From: Chondrus crispus | Taxonomy: Eukaryota > Rhodophyta > Florideophyceae > Gigartinales > Gigartinaceae | DNA length: 64,000 nt | Direction of reading: 5' to 3' | Assembly: GCF_000350225.1 (NCBI RefSeq) | Contig: NW_005178652.1 | Span: 369,745 to 433,744 of the forward strand | Part shown: positions 24,038 to 35,689 of the stretch, one piece after another | Layout of the letters: each line of letters starts with the position of its first letter | Numbering within the stretch: the first letter of the stretch is position 1 | Notes under the pieces: model-generated | What the model was told of the DNA's origin: nothing | The model's input: the letters and a program-made list of their open reading frames with translations, nothing else | Databases searched by the model: none | Made by a program: the position numbers and the translations under genes

Positions 24038-24141
24038 TGTTAAAATCGAGGTCTGAAAAATCTGCCGCAAAAATTCGTTAACCACTAAGCCACAGGCGCT
24101 GGCTTCTTGGTGTCCCCTTGGGCGCGCTCACTATTTCAACA
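24038..24141 (-). repeat. 104-bp LTR-like sequence, left inverted copy
   Basis: Read on the minus strand it begins TGTTGAAATAG and ends GATTTTAACA. It is the same length as, and differs at only two positions from, the plus-strand copy at 26399-26502. It contains TGGCTTAGTGG, a match to the tRNA A-box, and a possible anticodon arm (AATTT, 7-base loop, AAATT). A Copia gag fragment abuts its TG end. Confidence 0.75.
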
Positions 24142-24517
24142 TGATGAACACGAGCACTTTCTCGGATGGGAGCATGGATACAGTGTAAAAGTCGCGACGG
24201 GCGGCAAGTTTGTTGAGCAAAGTATGACGCTCAAACACATTCAGAAGTGCTTCCCATGTCTCTTTCGCACTGCTACACCCTCGCACATGTTGCAAGTAGT
24301 CATCAGAAAGCGTGAGTCCAATGACTGCCTTTGCTTTTGCATCACCACGAATCCACGTTCTCCGGTCATCTGACGTCGCATTCTCCGGTATATCATCAAA
24401 AACGTATTGATCGACATCTCGGAGAGCAAGCAGTAGCTGGATTTTCTGCTTCCAGATGTAAAAGGTAGATTCGGTCAGCTTCTCGATTCTGACCGATCCA
24501 GAGCTTTGGTCATCCAT
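24142..24517 (-). pseudogene. gag: Copia-type gag fragment (UBN2-like), 3' truncated
   Basis: About 125 codons from ATG 24517. The N-terminus has the usual Copia gag pattern (IEKLTESTFYIWKQKIQLLL) and continues with WIRGDAKAKAVIGLTL, SAKETWEALLNVFE and LNKLAARRDFYTV. This matches the first half of UBN2-type gag proteins. It stops at the boundary with the 104-bp repeat (24141), so the nucleocapsid part and pol are missing. It might be the displaced 5' end of Copia element E, whose pol remnant starts at 26503 on the other side of the patch. That link is inference. Confidence 0.75.
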
Positions 24518-25886
24518 TTCGCCGAATGGATGTACCCTTCGAGTATACAAGGTCTTCCGTTCCGGGATCCCAAGCCGTTAACCGATAGTCAACACAATGG
24601 CAAGCCCACCCGTATAGGAAGTTTGTAGTGATTACTCGGAAACGTTCTTGGTGCTTGTTCCCGGCGGAGTGGAACAAGCGTATTCTTCTTAAAAGGGCGC
24701 TACCCCTGTATGTGGGCCAGTGCAGGTCTTTGGACTGTGAACTAAATCAAACGTGTCACGAGTAAGCACAGCAACTTTGCCTGTAGACGAACCAGGACTT
24801 TTGGTCACTACCGCGAACGGTCCCTGCAACCGAAATCGGCTTGTCCAAACTTGATATGGTACTGCCTCAGAGAGGGCTCCCACAACACAAAAATGAAACT
24901 GCCTTCGTCGTACTCGTGTGATTTGTTCACAATCACGCCTAGGGTCACCCTCTTCCCTGCGAACTTAATCAAGGTACGCGACCTTATACACGTATAGTGA
25001 GAGGTTCAATGTTTAGGCACGTATTCTCTTCACCCAGCGGACCGAAGTCGTACCTATAGGGCTAATACCGAGAGCGTTACCCACACCGCCGACGCACCTC
25101 CCGAACGCAGAGTGCGGATCGACTAGACCAGTACACTGTGATCCTCCCCGAGGATCGGTGTTTCGTCTCTCGACGATTCTTGGTCGGACCCTCGCTCAAG
25201 TCAGATTTCTAATGGCACAAGCCTTTCACCAAGAGCGAGGGTATGTTGATTTCCCAAAAAATGAGAACTGACGGACCACCAAACTGAAAAATCGGCTGAA
25301 ACAGTGCTGAAAACAACGGCGAAAACTGAAAAACTGAAAAACCAAACTTGAAAGCGGAGACTGAAACTGATACCTTCTTCTTCTGCTTGACGAGCTGAAC
25401 AAACTGATACTTGAACGACGGCGAAACTCGAACTTCAACCAAAACGAAGATGACGATCAGCGTTGAACTGTGTTGTAATTGTACGACCACATGATGACAC
25501 GCATGACACACAATGACAGATATGACACGTGTAGAAGCGAAAGCACTCAGCACATCAAACGGAACAACTTTGGGTTTCAACGTGTACACGTGTCGTTTAT
25601 GTGTCCAGTCGCACTTTCCTCGCAATTCTGAGCATGCTTCATTTTTGTGTTGACACGTGTAATATCTGTACACTGTGGCACTCTACAGTACATTCTGAAC
25701 ATGTTTCATTATTCTTGATTTGACACATGTATGACACGTATGACATTTGTCCTACACGTGTTTGACGCATATGAAATATATGTCACGGTGTTTTTGCTCT
25801 AAAACTTGCATTGCATTAATCGTAGACTAAAGTCTCTACCCTACAGCACAGTGCATTTAGATATTATTGACTCTCGGACGGTCCCA
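24518..25886. other. Unassigned repeat-derived stretch
   Basis: No gene recognised. A minus-strand frame at 24689-24883 vaguely resembles the SH3-like C-terminus of an integrase, too weak to call. 25285-25365 holds about ten CTGAAA/CTGAAAAA units. 25500-25760 is dense in ACACGTGT and related words (GACACGTGTA, TACACGTGTC, CTACACGTGTT), as in LTR U3 regions of this window. Confidence 0.5.
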
Positions 25887-26081
25887 AATTATCATTAGCA
25901 GAGAGTGCAAACATTATCAGCGACCGAGAGTGCAAGAAGGAGAGTCACCTGATTATCAGCGACAGAGAGGGCAAACATTATCAGCGAACGAGAGTGCAAG
26001 AAGGAGAGTCACCTGATTATTAGCGACAGAGAGTGCAAACATTATCAACAACCGAGAGTGCACGAAGGAGAGTCACTTGAC
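25887..26081 (+). repeat. Imperfect 64-bp tandem repeat, U3-like
   Basis: About three units, each made of two related halves starting ATTATCAGCGA and followed by GAGAGTGCAA or GAGAGTCACCTG. They lie just upstream of TATAAG (26115-26120) and a Copia-type primer binding site (26231), so they are probably enhancer-like repeats of an LTR U3 region. Confidence 0.7.
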
Positions 26082-26230
26082 CAGGCCTAATGGCCCGTAC
26101 TGTATTTCGTAGACTATAAGTAGCGCCGATAGTTGGCGACCAAGAGTAAAATGGCATCAACTTCTTTTCCAATCAACCACCACCAGCCTTCAACCATCCT
26201 TCTTCCCTCTGCCCCGCTGACCTTCCTATA

Positions 26231-26244
26231 GGTTATGGGTCCAG
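26231..26244 (+). promoter_or_regulatory. Copia-type primer binding site (initiator tRNA-Met half)
   Basis: GGTTATGGGTCCAG complements the anticodon arm of initiator tRNA-Met, the site used by copia-like elements primed by a cleaved tRNA. Element D has the same kind of site (44836-44821). A perfect T-arm-like hairpin with a B-box core follows (GTGAG-TTCGATT-CTCAC, 26261-26277). Only about 150 bp separate this site from a polypurine tract at 26391-26398. Confidence 0.6.
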
Positions 26245-26398
26245 ATTTACGCTACCATTCGTGAGTTCGATTCTCACCGGGTGCACTTGGGCGGCGCAAT
26301 GTTTGTTTGTTTGTTTGTGTCACACTTGGGAACGTACCTGCCTGTGTGTTGTGCAGTGACCCGCGCCGTGTGTTTGGCGTCCCCTGGTCGAGGGGGAG

Positions 26399-26502
26399 TG
26401 TTGAAATAGTGAGCGCGCCCAAGGGGACACCAAGAAGCCAGCGCCTGTGGCCTAGTGGTTAACGAATTTTTGCGGCAAATTTTTCAGACCTCGATTTTAA
26501 CA
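26399..26502 (+). repeat. 104-bp LTR-like sequence, right inverted copy
   Basis: TGTTGAAATAG...GATTTTAACA, preceded by a polypurine tract (AGGGGGAG, 26391-26398) as a 3' LTR would be, and followed directly by Copia E pol. It contains TGGCCTAGTGG (tRNA A-box consensus). Two differences from the inverted copy at 24038-24141. Confidence 0.75.
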
Positions 26503-26756
26503 TCAGTATGCCCAAGCAGTACTGAAACGGATCAAAATGTCGGCATGCAATCCTTGCGTTACTCCGATGGAACAGTCTCGACATGTCACAATGCAAGTTG
26601 CGGAAACTGGCACTGATGACAACCCATGCTTTGAACCATATCGTCAGGCCATTGGATGTCTAATGTTCCTAATTGTCGGGACCCGCCCCGATATTGCGTT
26701 TGCCATTGGAAAGTTATCTCAACACTGTGCCGACCCTCACGAGTCGCATTGGACAG
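26503..26756 (+). pseudogene. pol: Copia element E pol, part 1: end of reverse transcriptase
   Basis: Reading frame with the typical C-terminal Copia RT features: MSACNPCVTPME, PCFEPYRQAIGCLMFL, TRPDIAFAIGKLSQ and ESHW. The 5' part of pol is missing; it is cut at the 104-bp repeat. Ty3 element C interrupts it after 26756. The frame continues at 39897 once one copy of GACAG is removed. Confidence 0.88.
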
Positions 26757-27349
26757 TGTGGTATAACCACAAACGGAAATGAGATTAGGATTGGATCAGG
26801 GACAGTAAGGCAACGAGGCTTACAGCCATGCGCGCACACACGTGTCATCCACGGGTACGGGACGCGTACTACAGGTGGACTGTCAGCCCCGCCGGCTGAC
26901 AGCGTTACAGTGTCGGTAGACCAGCACTACTGTAGAGTTATGATAGACTACAATGTACATTAAATATGAGCGGACCGCCGGCGGTGGAGGACGACAAGCA
27001 CGGACTTGTCAAGGATCCTCCACCTTGGTCCGCCCGCTTACTTTTAGGTACTTCCGTCCGTTTTACCTAGGAGTTGCACCGCGCGCGGGTTGAGGACGCG
27101 CGTAGCACGCCCACGAGCCGGCTCCGCCTCCGTCCGTCGGTACTAGATCGTCACCCAGTACCGCTCCGGGGCGTCGAGGCGTAGAACCGCTCGCGCGTGC
27201 GCGCGTCCTCCTCGATCCCGCTCTACCACCGCTACCTCGAGCCCGTGCTCGGTACCGTGGGTGGGCCGTGCTTCTATCTTCCCGCCGATCGGGGTCTTTC
27301 CGAACTGTCAGTACTCACCCCCCTTGTCGTTGGGGGTGATTATACTACA
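26757..27349 (+). repeat. 5' LTR of element C
   Basis: 593 bp, TGTGGTATAA...ATTATACTACA, same family as the element Z LTR. It contains a CACGTG core near 26838, a TGTCAGCC...GGCTGACA hairpin near 26880-26900 and an ACATTAAATATG TATA-like region near 26955. Confidence 0.95.
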
Positions 27350-27350
27350 G

Positions 27351-27364
27351 TGGTCTCCCGACCT
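27351..27364 (+). promoter_or_regulatory. Primer binding site of element C
   Basis: TGGTCTCCCGACCT, one base after the 5' LTR, differs from the element B site at one position. The leading TGG pairs with a tRNA CCA end. Primer tRNA not identified. Confidence 0.65.
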
Positions 27365-27426
27365 AGAAGACTCTCAAGATCGAACCGAGAAGACTATCGT
27401 TTACCTCCGCGTCCGTACGCGTCGAG

Positions 27427-29988
27427 ATGAGTGGCGAATATCCCACCTCGATTCGCTCGGAGCCCGCCGATGTGCGAGAGGCCGCGCTCTGCGTCCGAGT
27501 TGGCGATGGCGACGCTGGTCCTCGACACCGCGAACCGTCGCCCGACTTCTCCGAAGGACGCGCTCGCGCGATGTACGATCGCATCGCGGAGTATATCGAA
27601 GATGTCCGAACATCCCTCCGTATCGACGTCTCCGACAGCGTCTACGCCCGCTGTATGGATGAGTTGCGCTCCCTCCGCGAAGGAAGGTTTGAGCGCGTAA
27701 CTCAGTCCTTGGAGAACCTGCGCGCCCTCTTCGACCAGCTACAGTCCCGTTTGGTACTGGTCGAAGAGGCGCGCATCGATTCCCCCGCCGTGGACGTTGC
27801 GGGTCGACCCGCGAGTGCAAACTCCGGGGTCCGACGCGACCCGCAACCCTTCCCATCAGCCGAACAGATGGGAGCGTTTGCGCACATGGCGGCGGAGCTC
27901 AACTCAACGCGCCGCCGTGCCCGTGAGATGGAACAGACCTCGGCCGAGAGGCCGCCCGGAGCCCCCTCGAGTGGGCCCGGTGCCACTGTTCCTCCGGGCG
28001 CATCCGGAGCGCAGGAGTGGCCCCCGACTGCAGCCGTCACCAGTCGGAGGGCGGAGGACATCAAGCCGACGGCAGACGCGAACTTCGCGTCCGAGACTCA
28101 AGCCCTGCCGTATGCATCCGGAAGCATGCGGCAGTCCCGACGGGCACTGGACGAACCCGACTGTGGCCGTGGAGGAGTCGCCCGCGGATCAGGGGAACCG
28201 ATTCTCCCCTTCGATCCTCGCTGGGGCGGCTACCAGCCATCGGATCTTACCGCGCATCCCGGCCCCGTCGACGTCCGAACGTTTCCCGTCACGCCGTTCG
28301 GAACGTTGGGCCCCGCCGAACCCGGGCTCGAGCCCGTCCACACCATGATACAGTAGTTCAGCGCCGTCGCGAACTACCGCATGTATCGGTTGGACAACAC
28401 CTCGAGGCTCGTTACCTCAGGTGACGCGGGACGGATCGCGAAGTACGTCCAACGCTGCCGTGGGCTCCGTCCCACGATGAAGAGCTTCGACGGTACTGAC
28501 GCGATTCAGTTGCTCCCGTTCCTGAAGGATATCCGGATAACCTTCAATGCCCAGCACCTGACCGAAGGTGTGGCAATCCGTGCCTTCGCTCACTTCCTCG
28601 AGCGGGACGCGGAGCGGTTGTATACGAGTTACACCATGCGCGGCCTCCGCGCCGGTCAGCTCCACGACGACACGAGCTGGCCTGGTCTCGTCAACCAATT
28701 CATCAAACGCTACCTAACCGACGACGTGTTAGGGGAAGCGTTTGATGCTGTCGCGTCGGCGCTACAGCTTCCTCACGAAACCGAGAACACGTTCGCAGAC
28801 CGGCTGGAATCCGCCGCGTTCCGATGCACGGCCGTTTTCTCAGAAGAAGCCCTTGCGCACTACTTCGTGCGCGGGCTGTCCACTGCGACCCGGGCCGCAG
28901 TGGCAGAGACGATGCAAAGGTTGCCCGGACAACAGAAGACCGAACTCTCAACGATTCGCCGTATCGCAACGGCCGAGGGTACAACCTACCGCGCTCGTTG
29001 CGGTTTGCCGCTGCCGGACCCGAAGCCGGCAGCGAAGGGAGTCCGAACTCCAAGGTCGCACGGAACGAGTTCGCCGGCGACCGCCCTCCACATTGGAGAA
29101 GATGAGAGGCAGGCCGACCCTGTCCTCATCACGTAAGGCTTCGACCGGGCAGGAGGCCGACCCCCTATGCCAGCTTCCACCAGTTCGACCGGAAGCTTCG
29201 CAACGGCGATCGCACACACGCCGAGGGCCACGGGTGGTCCGAGCCACAACATGGACGAGCTGGATATCTCCCGTCGAGAAGGAGACCGCGGGCTGCCTAA
29301 CGTGCCTCGACTCACCGATGAGGAGGCACGCCACGCGGCGACTTTCGCGTCGACCGATGGCAGCGCGTACATTTGTTGGCTGTGCCGGACGTACGGCCAC
29401 GCCATGTACGCGTGCCTGTTCCTGTCGCCTGAACAACGTCAGTTCACGGCGTACAGGAACTACCGCTATCAGATGGAGACGCGCCCCGGAATGCGCAATC
29501 TCATCCAGCAGTCTACGCGGGCAGACCGAGGCCCGCGTCGAGGTGACCCGAGCCGATCGGGTGGGGGCGTCCGTTTTGCCCCTCGTGAAGGCGGGTACCG
29601 ATACCCGGGGACCGATCAAAGGGATCGACGTGACCCTCGTCGGATGGATACGCGATATCCTCGTCGAGATGGGCGAGGCGACCGGGGCCGACCCCCGTTG
29701 CCCCAAGGGGTACAGAACGCCATCATGTACCTCCAAGATTGGGCTGGGGAGACGCACCCCCAGCCCACGAAAGAAGACGGAGGAGAGCCCGTTCTCTCCG
29801 CCCCTCGAATACTGCAACCGCCGGACGTTGCAATCCAAGGCCACGAAGTATCCGATTACTTCATAGAAGATGCCCAGTCGGGGTGGGGAAACCGTCCCCA
29901 TCCGTGCGGCCAGGGGCCCGTCGACGCGCTAGCTAACGATAGCCAAGCGAATAGCACTGACAGCTCGGGTAGTTCGAAAAACCCGTAA
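27427..29988 (+). pseudogene. gag: Gag of element C with two in-frame stops
   Basis: One frame from ATG 27427 to 29988, interrupted by TAG 28354-28356 and TAA 29134-29136. The first part holds a likely helical segment (IAEYIEDVRTSLRID, LENLRALFDQLQSRL) and low-complexity Pro/Arg sequence. The second part is capsid-like (LLPFLKDIRITF, AFAHFLERDAERLY, FIKRYLTDDVL, ALAHYFVRGL). The third part has a zinc knuckle CX2CX4HX4C (CWLCRTYGHAMYAC) and an Arg/Gly/Asp-rich tail. Because the frame is kept through both stops, they look like recent nonsense changes. Readthrough is possible but unsupported. Confidence 0.85.
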
Positions 29989-30134
29989 AGACGGTTACGT
30001 TCGCGCCGTCGCGTGAACCGTCTTGTCACAACAACCTAGACCCGCCCCTATTTGTCCCCGGCGGGGGAGGGGAATGTTTACCGATATTATTCCCCTCAAC
30101 TCCGCAAAAGCGCACCGAGACACCCGTAAGCTCG

Positions 30135-33100
30135 GTGCGAAAGGACGAAGACGCTGAGGCAGCCGTGAGCCCGACGCACATGGAGGAAGGCACTGTGGCA
30201 TCCGTGAGCCGAGTGCCTAACAAGAAGCGCATCGAACGCGCCGGCGGCCCGACCCAGGGGGACCCGGGGCCGCCAGAAGAATTCAAGCCGCGTACGAACG
30301 CGACTTGTCGCGGGGGCGCGGCCGACCGAAGGGCGCCCCGCGACCAAGGCGGAAGGACGCGGAAGAGAAGTCGGAACCGGCGCCGGCGGCCCAGGCGGAA
30401 CGATCTCGCCGAGCCGGGCACGCCGAAGGTGGTCGACGGCGTCATTTGCCTTATGACGTCGAAGATTTACAACGTCCTCGGCTCGATAGCCACGGAGGGA
30501 AATGCCTTCAAGCCCCGCACGATCGCCGTTGATACGTGCTCGGGGTACAATCTAGTGAGGAAGGCGGACTTTCCTCCCGATTGGTCGCGGTACGTCATCC
30601 GCGACGCGCCACTGCCTGGATTGGCAGGCGCGAATAGCAACCCGCTTAAGCTCTCGGCCGTCGTACGCCTGGCCGTGCGGTTGAGGAACACGACGTTCCG
30701 AATTTCGTTCGTTGTGGCGGACCAGCTCGCCGTGCCGGTACTCCTTGGTACGGCCTTTATCGATACACACGTACAAAGTATCGACATCGAAGCTCAACGG
30801 TTGGAGCTCCGCCAAGGTGGCTCCGTTGCCATCGTCGACGGGAAGGGGGAGCCGACTCCCCCAACCAGGCGGCACGGACGTCAGACAAACCGGGCTGACG
30901 CACGCGATGAAGCCCCGCAGGCGATCCGAATCGCCCGCTGGGGTACCATTCCCGCGAGGTCGCAGGCCCGTGTGCGCGTTACCACGACGGGGAGGGGACT
31001 CGTGTTTATAGAGCCGAAGCCGTCACTCCAACACCGACATGGAGCGAGGCTGACGAACGGCGTCGTCGAGGTTCTGCCGAATCAGACCTTCGACGTCATC
31101 GTCGCGAACTTTTCGCGACAGGAAAGGCGGCTTCCGAAGCACACCGTCGTGGGATACGCGAGGTGCAACCCCCTCGCGATCTTGACGCCCGAACGTCGCA
31201 TCGCCGAGGGGATCACGCACGCGCTACACCTCACCGACTTGACCGATCAAGTCGGAACGGCAGGAGCTGGTCGACCAGGCTCCGCCCAGGGGGCAACCGT
31301 TGAAAAGAGAGGAGCCGGTACGGACGGCCGACCGGCGAAGTGCCCGCCGCCGGAAGGGGGCACTGCACCCGCCTCTGAAAAGGATCCCGAAAATCCGCCG
31401 GAGGATTGGGAAAAAGAAATCGACTTGTCATACATCGATGATGACAAGTTCCGGGGCCACGTGCTCGAGATGCTCCGTAAGCACTCGAGTCTGTGGAGCA
31501 GGGCGCTCGGAACGATCCGAGCGACCGAACACCGCATTCCCCTCGAACCGGGTACGAAGCCGATACGTTCAATGCCCTACCGAAAGGGGCCGGCTATGCG
31601 TGAGATGGTCGCCAAGGAAGTCAACAAAATGTTGAACGCAGGGGTAATCGAACCCGCGAGCACCAATTGGGCGTCCCTCGTGCTGCTCGTACGGAAGAAA
31701 GACGGCTCTCGGGAAGAAAGACGGCTCTCTTCGGTTCTGCGTGGACTACCGGCGTCTCAACGCAAAGACGGCAGCGGATTCGTATCCGCTGCCCCGGATG
31801 GACGACTGCATCGATTCGCTCGGAGATGCAGCCGTCTTCACGACGTTGGACTGTAATTCCAGTTGTTGGCAGATCCCCGTCGCTCCGGAAGGCCGGGAAA
31901 AGACCACGTTCACTACGCATATGGGAACGGTTCGCCATTTGCGTATGCCGTTCGGGCTAAAAGGGGCACCTTGCACCTTCTAACGTGCCGTCGACATCAT
32001 CCTATCTGGCGTCCGATGGCAGATATGCCTCGTCTACCTGGATGATGTCATCGTGTTCTCTCGTACGCTCGGAGAACACGCGAAGCATCTCGACACTGTC
32101 TTGAGCTTGTTGAAGGGCGCCGGAATCTCCCTCAAGCTCAAGAAGTGTAGCTTCTTCCAACCGAAGGTGCACTACCTGGGGGACGTCATTTCCCCCGGTA
32201 AGCTGAGCGTCGCCGAAGCGGCAGCGGACGCTTTCAAAACGTTCACGTTCCCGAGGACCCTGACGCAGGTGCGGTCGTTCCTCGGGGCGTGTAACGTCTA
32301 CCGCCGCTTCGTGAAGGGGTTCGCGAAAATTGTGCGTCCATTAACGGAAATGACCCGCAAAGACGCGGACCCCGACTTCGAAAACCCGACGGAGCCGCAA
32401 CTTCAAGCATTCGAAGCGTTGAAGGAGCGGATGATTTCCCCGCCGATCCTAGCATTGCCGCGATACGGTCGGCCGTACATGATCGACACGGATGCTAGTG
32501 CCTATCAACTGGGCTGTACGTTGCTCCAGGAAAACGAAGAGGCGAACGATTGGCGACCCGTCGGGTATTGGTCGTACTCACTGGCCGATAGTGAGCGCAA
32601 CTACAGCGCTACGGAGCGCGAATGCTTTGCCGTAGTGTGGGCCGTCCGCACACTACGGCCGTACCTCGAAGGTACCAAGTTCACCGTCCGGACGGACCAT
32701 GATGCCCTCCGATGGCTTATGTCCCTCAGGGAGAGCTCCGGAAGGCTTACCCGGTGGCGACTGCGGTTGGCGGAATACGACTTCACCATCCAGTACCGCC
32801 CCGGGCGCGTGCACCAGGTGCCCGATGCCCTGTCACGACTCGTGTCGCTAAGGGTCACCGACGACCCTCGCCCAGTCGTCGAGGTGGATGACGACATTCC
32901 CACCTTCGATGCAGGTACGACCGTCCGTGACATGTCGGACGAGCTCGCGGACCACGTCTGTAGCGCGAGCTGCGATCACAAGGCCGTCCATGTCTTCGTG
33001 ACAACAAGGAACCAAGCCGGATCGCGAAGAGGTTCGCGCGTCCGTACGCGCGACGAGCCGAGGGGTGACGACGAGGCCCCCGCTCTTGAAGGACCCACCT

Positions 33101-34707
33101 TGTTCTGGCAGGAGAACGACGAGTTTGACGCTGTCGACATCGAGCGCTCCGAACAACCCGAAGTTGGCGCGCCCGCCTCCACGGTCGTCCCTCCGCAGGA
33201 CGACCTTCCGGCCCCTCTTACGTTAGAGGAGATAGCCGAAGAGCAACGCGTGGATAACTTCTGCCAGACCGTACTGGCGCGACAGTCAGAGTCCCGGGAC
33301 TCCGCGTTCTTCGAGGACCACCACGGGGTGCTCAAACGGAGACAACCCTTCGACCCTGACATCGTGCAGGTCGTGGTGCCACGGACGCTACGGGCGCGGC
33401 TTCTCCAGCTCTGCCACACACCAACTATCGCGGGGCACCCGGGCCAGAACCGTATGTACTTCGCGCTCCGTCGCGAGTACTACTGGCCCCATCTCGCTGC
33501 AGATGTCGCAGCAACGGTGCGAGGGTGCCGAACATGCGCGATGAACCGTGTTAAGTTGCGGAAACACCTCAACCGTTTGAAGTTGTTTCCGGCAACACGG
33601 CCGCTTGAGAGCCTCGCCATCGACATCTTGGGACCGCTACCCAAGACGAAGGCAGGGAAACGGTTTCTTCTCGTAATTACGGACCGTTTCACCAAGCTGA
33701 CTCAAGTTGTGGCACTGCGGACCGTAACCGCGTACACAGTCGCCGTCGCTTTCTGCGACGCGTGGGTATTCAAATACGGCGTCCCACGCTCGCTACTGTC
33801 GGATAACGGACCGCAGTTTAACGCGAAGTTCTTCCACAGCACGTGCCGTGTCCTGGGCGTGACGAACTTGTACACTTCGGCGTACCACCCCCAGACGAAC
33901 GGGCAGGTCGAGCGATACAACCGGACGATCGCTTCGACGTTACGCAATTACATCGGCGAACATCAGGACGACTGGGACGTGTACGTGGGGCCGCTCACGT
34001 ACGCGTACAACTCCCACGTACATCGTACGACGAGTACCACGCCCTTCGAGCTCGTCCTCAGCGGACCCCCGCCGGAGTTCTCTCTGCGTAGAGCCGACGG
34101 TGACGCGCCCCCGTCCGATACGGGCAACGCGCGAGCTGAGTTCCTCATCACGTTGGACGACACGATCCAGAAGGCGTACGGGAGCCTGCGCCAGACGCAG
34201 GCTCGGTACAAGCGCTACTTCGATAAGCGCGTCAGACGGCTCAACGCACGTATCAAGCCAGGTAATTACGTCTACCTGAACCCCACCGATGGGGCAAAGA
34301 CGTCTCACAAACTCGCGTCGCTCGCCGTTGGGCCATACCGGGTACTGGCCAACGACCGGCGAACCATCACGATCGATCGTGATGGTGTCACCGAGCGCGT
34401 CTCCGCAGACCGCTGCTTGTGCGCGCCACCACCGACGGGCGCGCCACGGGCGAGTACGACAACCCCAAGTGACCTTGCCGACAAGGTCACCGAGGGCACG
34501 CAGTATGCCGTGGAACGATTACTCCGGCATCGAGCCATGGAGGACGGAACAATCGAGTTCCTCATCAAGTGGGCGGATTACGGCACGCCCAGATGGACCG
34601 CCCGGACTCACGTTCCGGAGGAGTTGGTGTCTCGTTACGCCCAACGCCTCCGGAGACGCACCGGCAGGAACCTCACGTCTGACGTGAACGCGGACGTTCA
34701 CACTTGA
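30135..34707 (+). pseudogene. pol: Pol of element C with chromodomain, broken
   Basis: Opens at GTG 30135; first ATG 30180. Protease is marked by VDTCSGYNLV and LLGTAFIDTH, with Cys where DTGAG-type enzymes have Gly. A direct 19-bp tandem duplication (about 31693-31730, unit GGAAGAAAGACGGCTCTCG) shifts the frame inside reverse transcriptase. A TAA at 31981-31983 replaces the expected Gln of TFQRA. The rest is open: YLDD (about 32034), RNase H (MIDTDASAYQLG, RTDHDALRW) and integrase zinc region (TIAGHPGQ, CRTCAM). The DDE core follows (LAIDILGPLP, LLSDNGPQF, VERYNRT), then a GPYRV linker and a chromodomain (YAVERLLRHR, FLIKWADYG, VPEELV). Confidence 0.92.
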
Positions 34708-34713
34708 GAGGGG
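34684..34713 (+). repeat. Palindrome plus purine tract, copy 1 (at the end of C pol)
   Basis: GTGAACGCGGACGTTCAC followed by CTTGAG and a run of G. It overlaps the pol stop codon. The same block recurs at 39264-39295 next to the 3' LTR, where its G run is the polypurine tract. Confidence 0.8.
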
Positions 34714-35689
34714 GCCCTCAACCGCTTCGTTACGGTTGACGTGAGGACCGAACAGAAGTCAAGCCGTATTTGACTTCCGAAACCCAAGGACACACGACGT
34801 AAAGGCGAGGCAGTACGGACTGCCAGCAAGGATCTCGACCCCGCAGTGACCGACGATACGAGGACGCAGAGCTCGAAGGGAAGTCGAATACCCCTTTCGG
34901 AGCTGAAAGGTCGGACACTCCCCCCCGAACAGGGTCACCGGACGTTCCGTTAAGTCCGATCACCGCGGCGAGGGGAGGTCCGACGACTGAGGCAACCCCA
35001 ACGGAATCACGGGAGCCCTTGGCATAATAGGACACAATGGCGGAAGGAAGCGGTACTACGTACAGTACCCCACGCTGGAGGTTCGTAACGCTAGTGGAGG
35101 CCGAACGGCGATCACCTCCATACGGCACATAAGCCCCGGAACTCGGAAGGGGTTAAGCAATACAAGGTGTTGCCAGTTGCGGAGAGGACGTGAAACGCGG
35201 GGCGTAGAGACCGAGACTCACTGTGGCTCGTAAGGATGGGGGTCCCGGATGAGAAAACAAGCAGCTCCGCCAACGGCTAATACGCGCAAATTGGGGCAAG
35301 GAGAAAACTACACCGTCATACCCCGACCCTGTCTCGACAGCACCACCGGCGGATGAGGTGTGAACAAATGAGAACAAATGGGGACACTTGTCGTACAGTG
35401 CAGCAACCACACGCAGCGCACCGCTCGCTCGGTGTCAATCCGCCACCACCCTCGAGAAAATTAACGGAAAACATGCGCACGACGGGCGCAACGCACGTGC
35501 GCAAAAGTACGCACAGGCGGCATAAGGGACACACCATACACTGTAGGACGACCGGCCCTTGGCATTTGTACCCCCCCTCGGATGCGACCACGCGACCGCC
35601 CGCTGCACGCCGAAGAGCATGCCATCCTCGAGGGGGTCATCGGATGCCGGAACGCGACGTGAGGGACGCATCCAACTCCGCCTGTTCGT
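34714..35689. other. Spacer in element C between pol and hairpin array
   Basis: No reading frame of note on either strand and no similarity recognised to spacers of A or B. Confidence 0.5.

Noticed and set aside
24689-24883. Integrase C-terminal-like frame, minus strand
   Set aside because: Only a short LQGPF-type resemblance; no catalytic core nearby.
26261-26277. Possible tRNA gene
   Set aside because: A perfect T-arm is present, but no matching acceptor stem or D-arm upstream. It is better read as part of a retroelement leader or a tRNA-derived relic.
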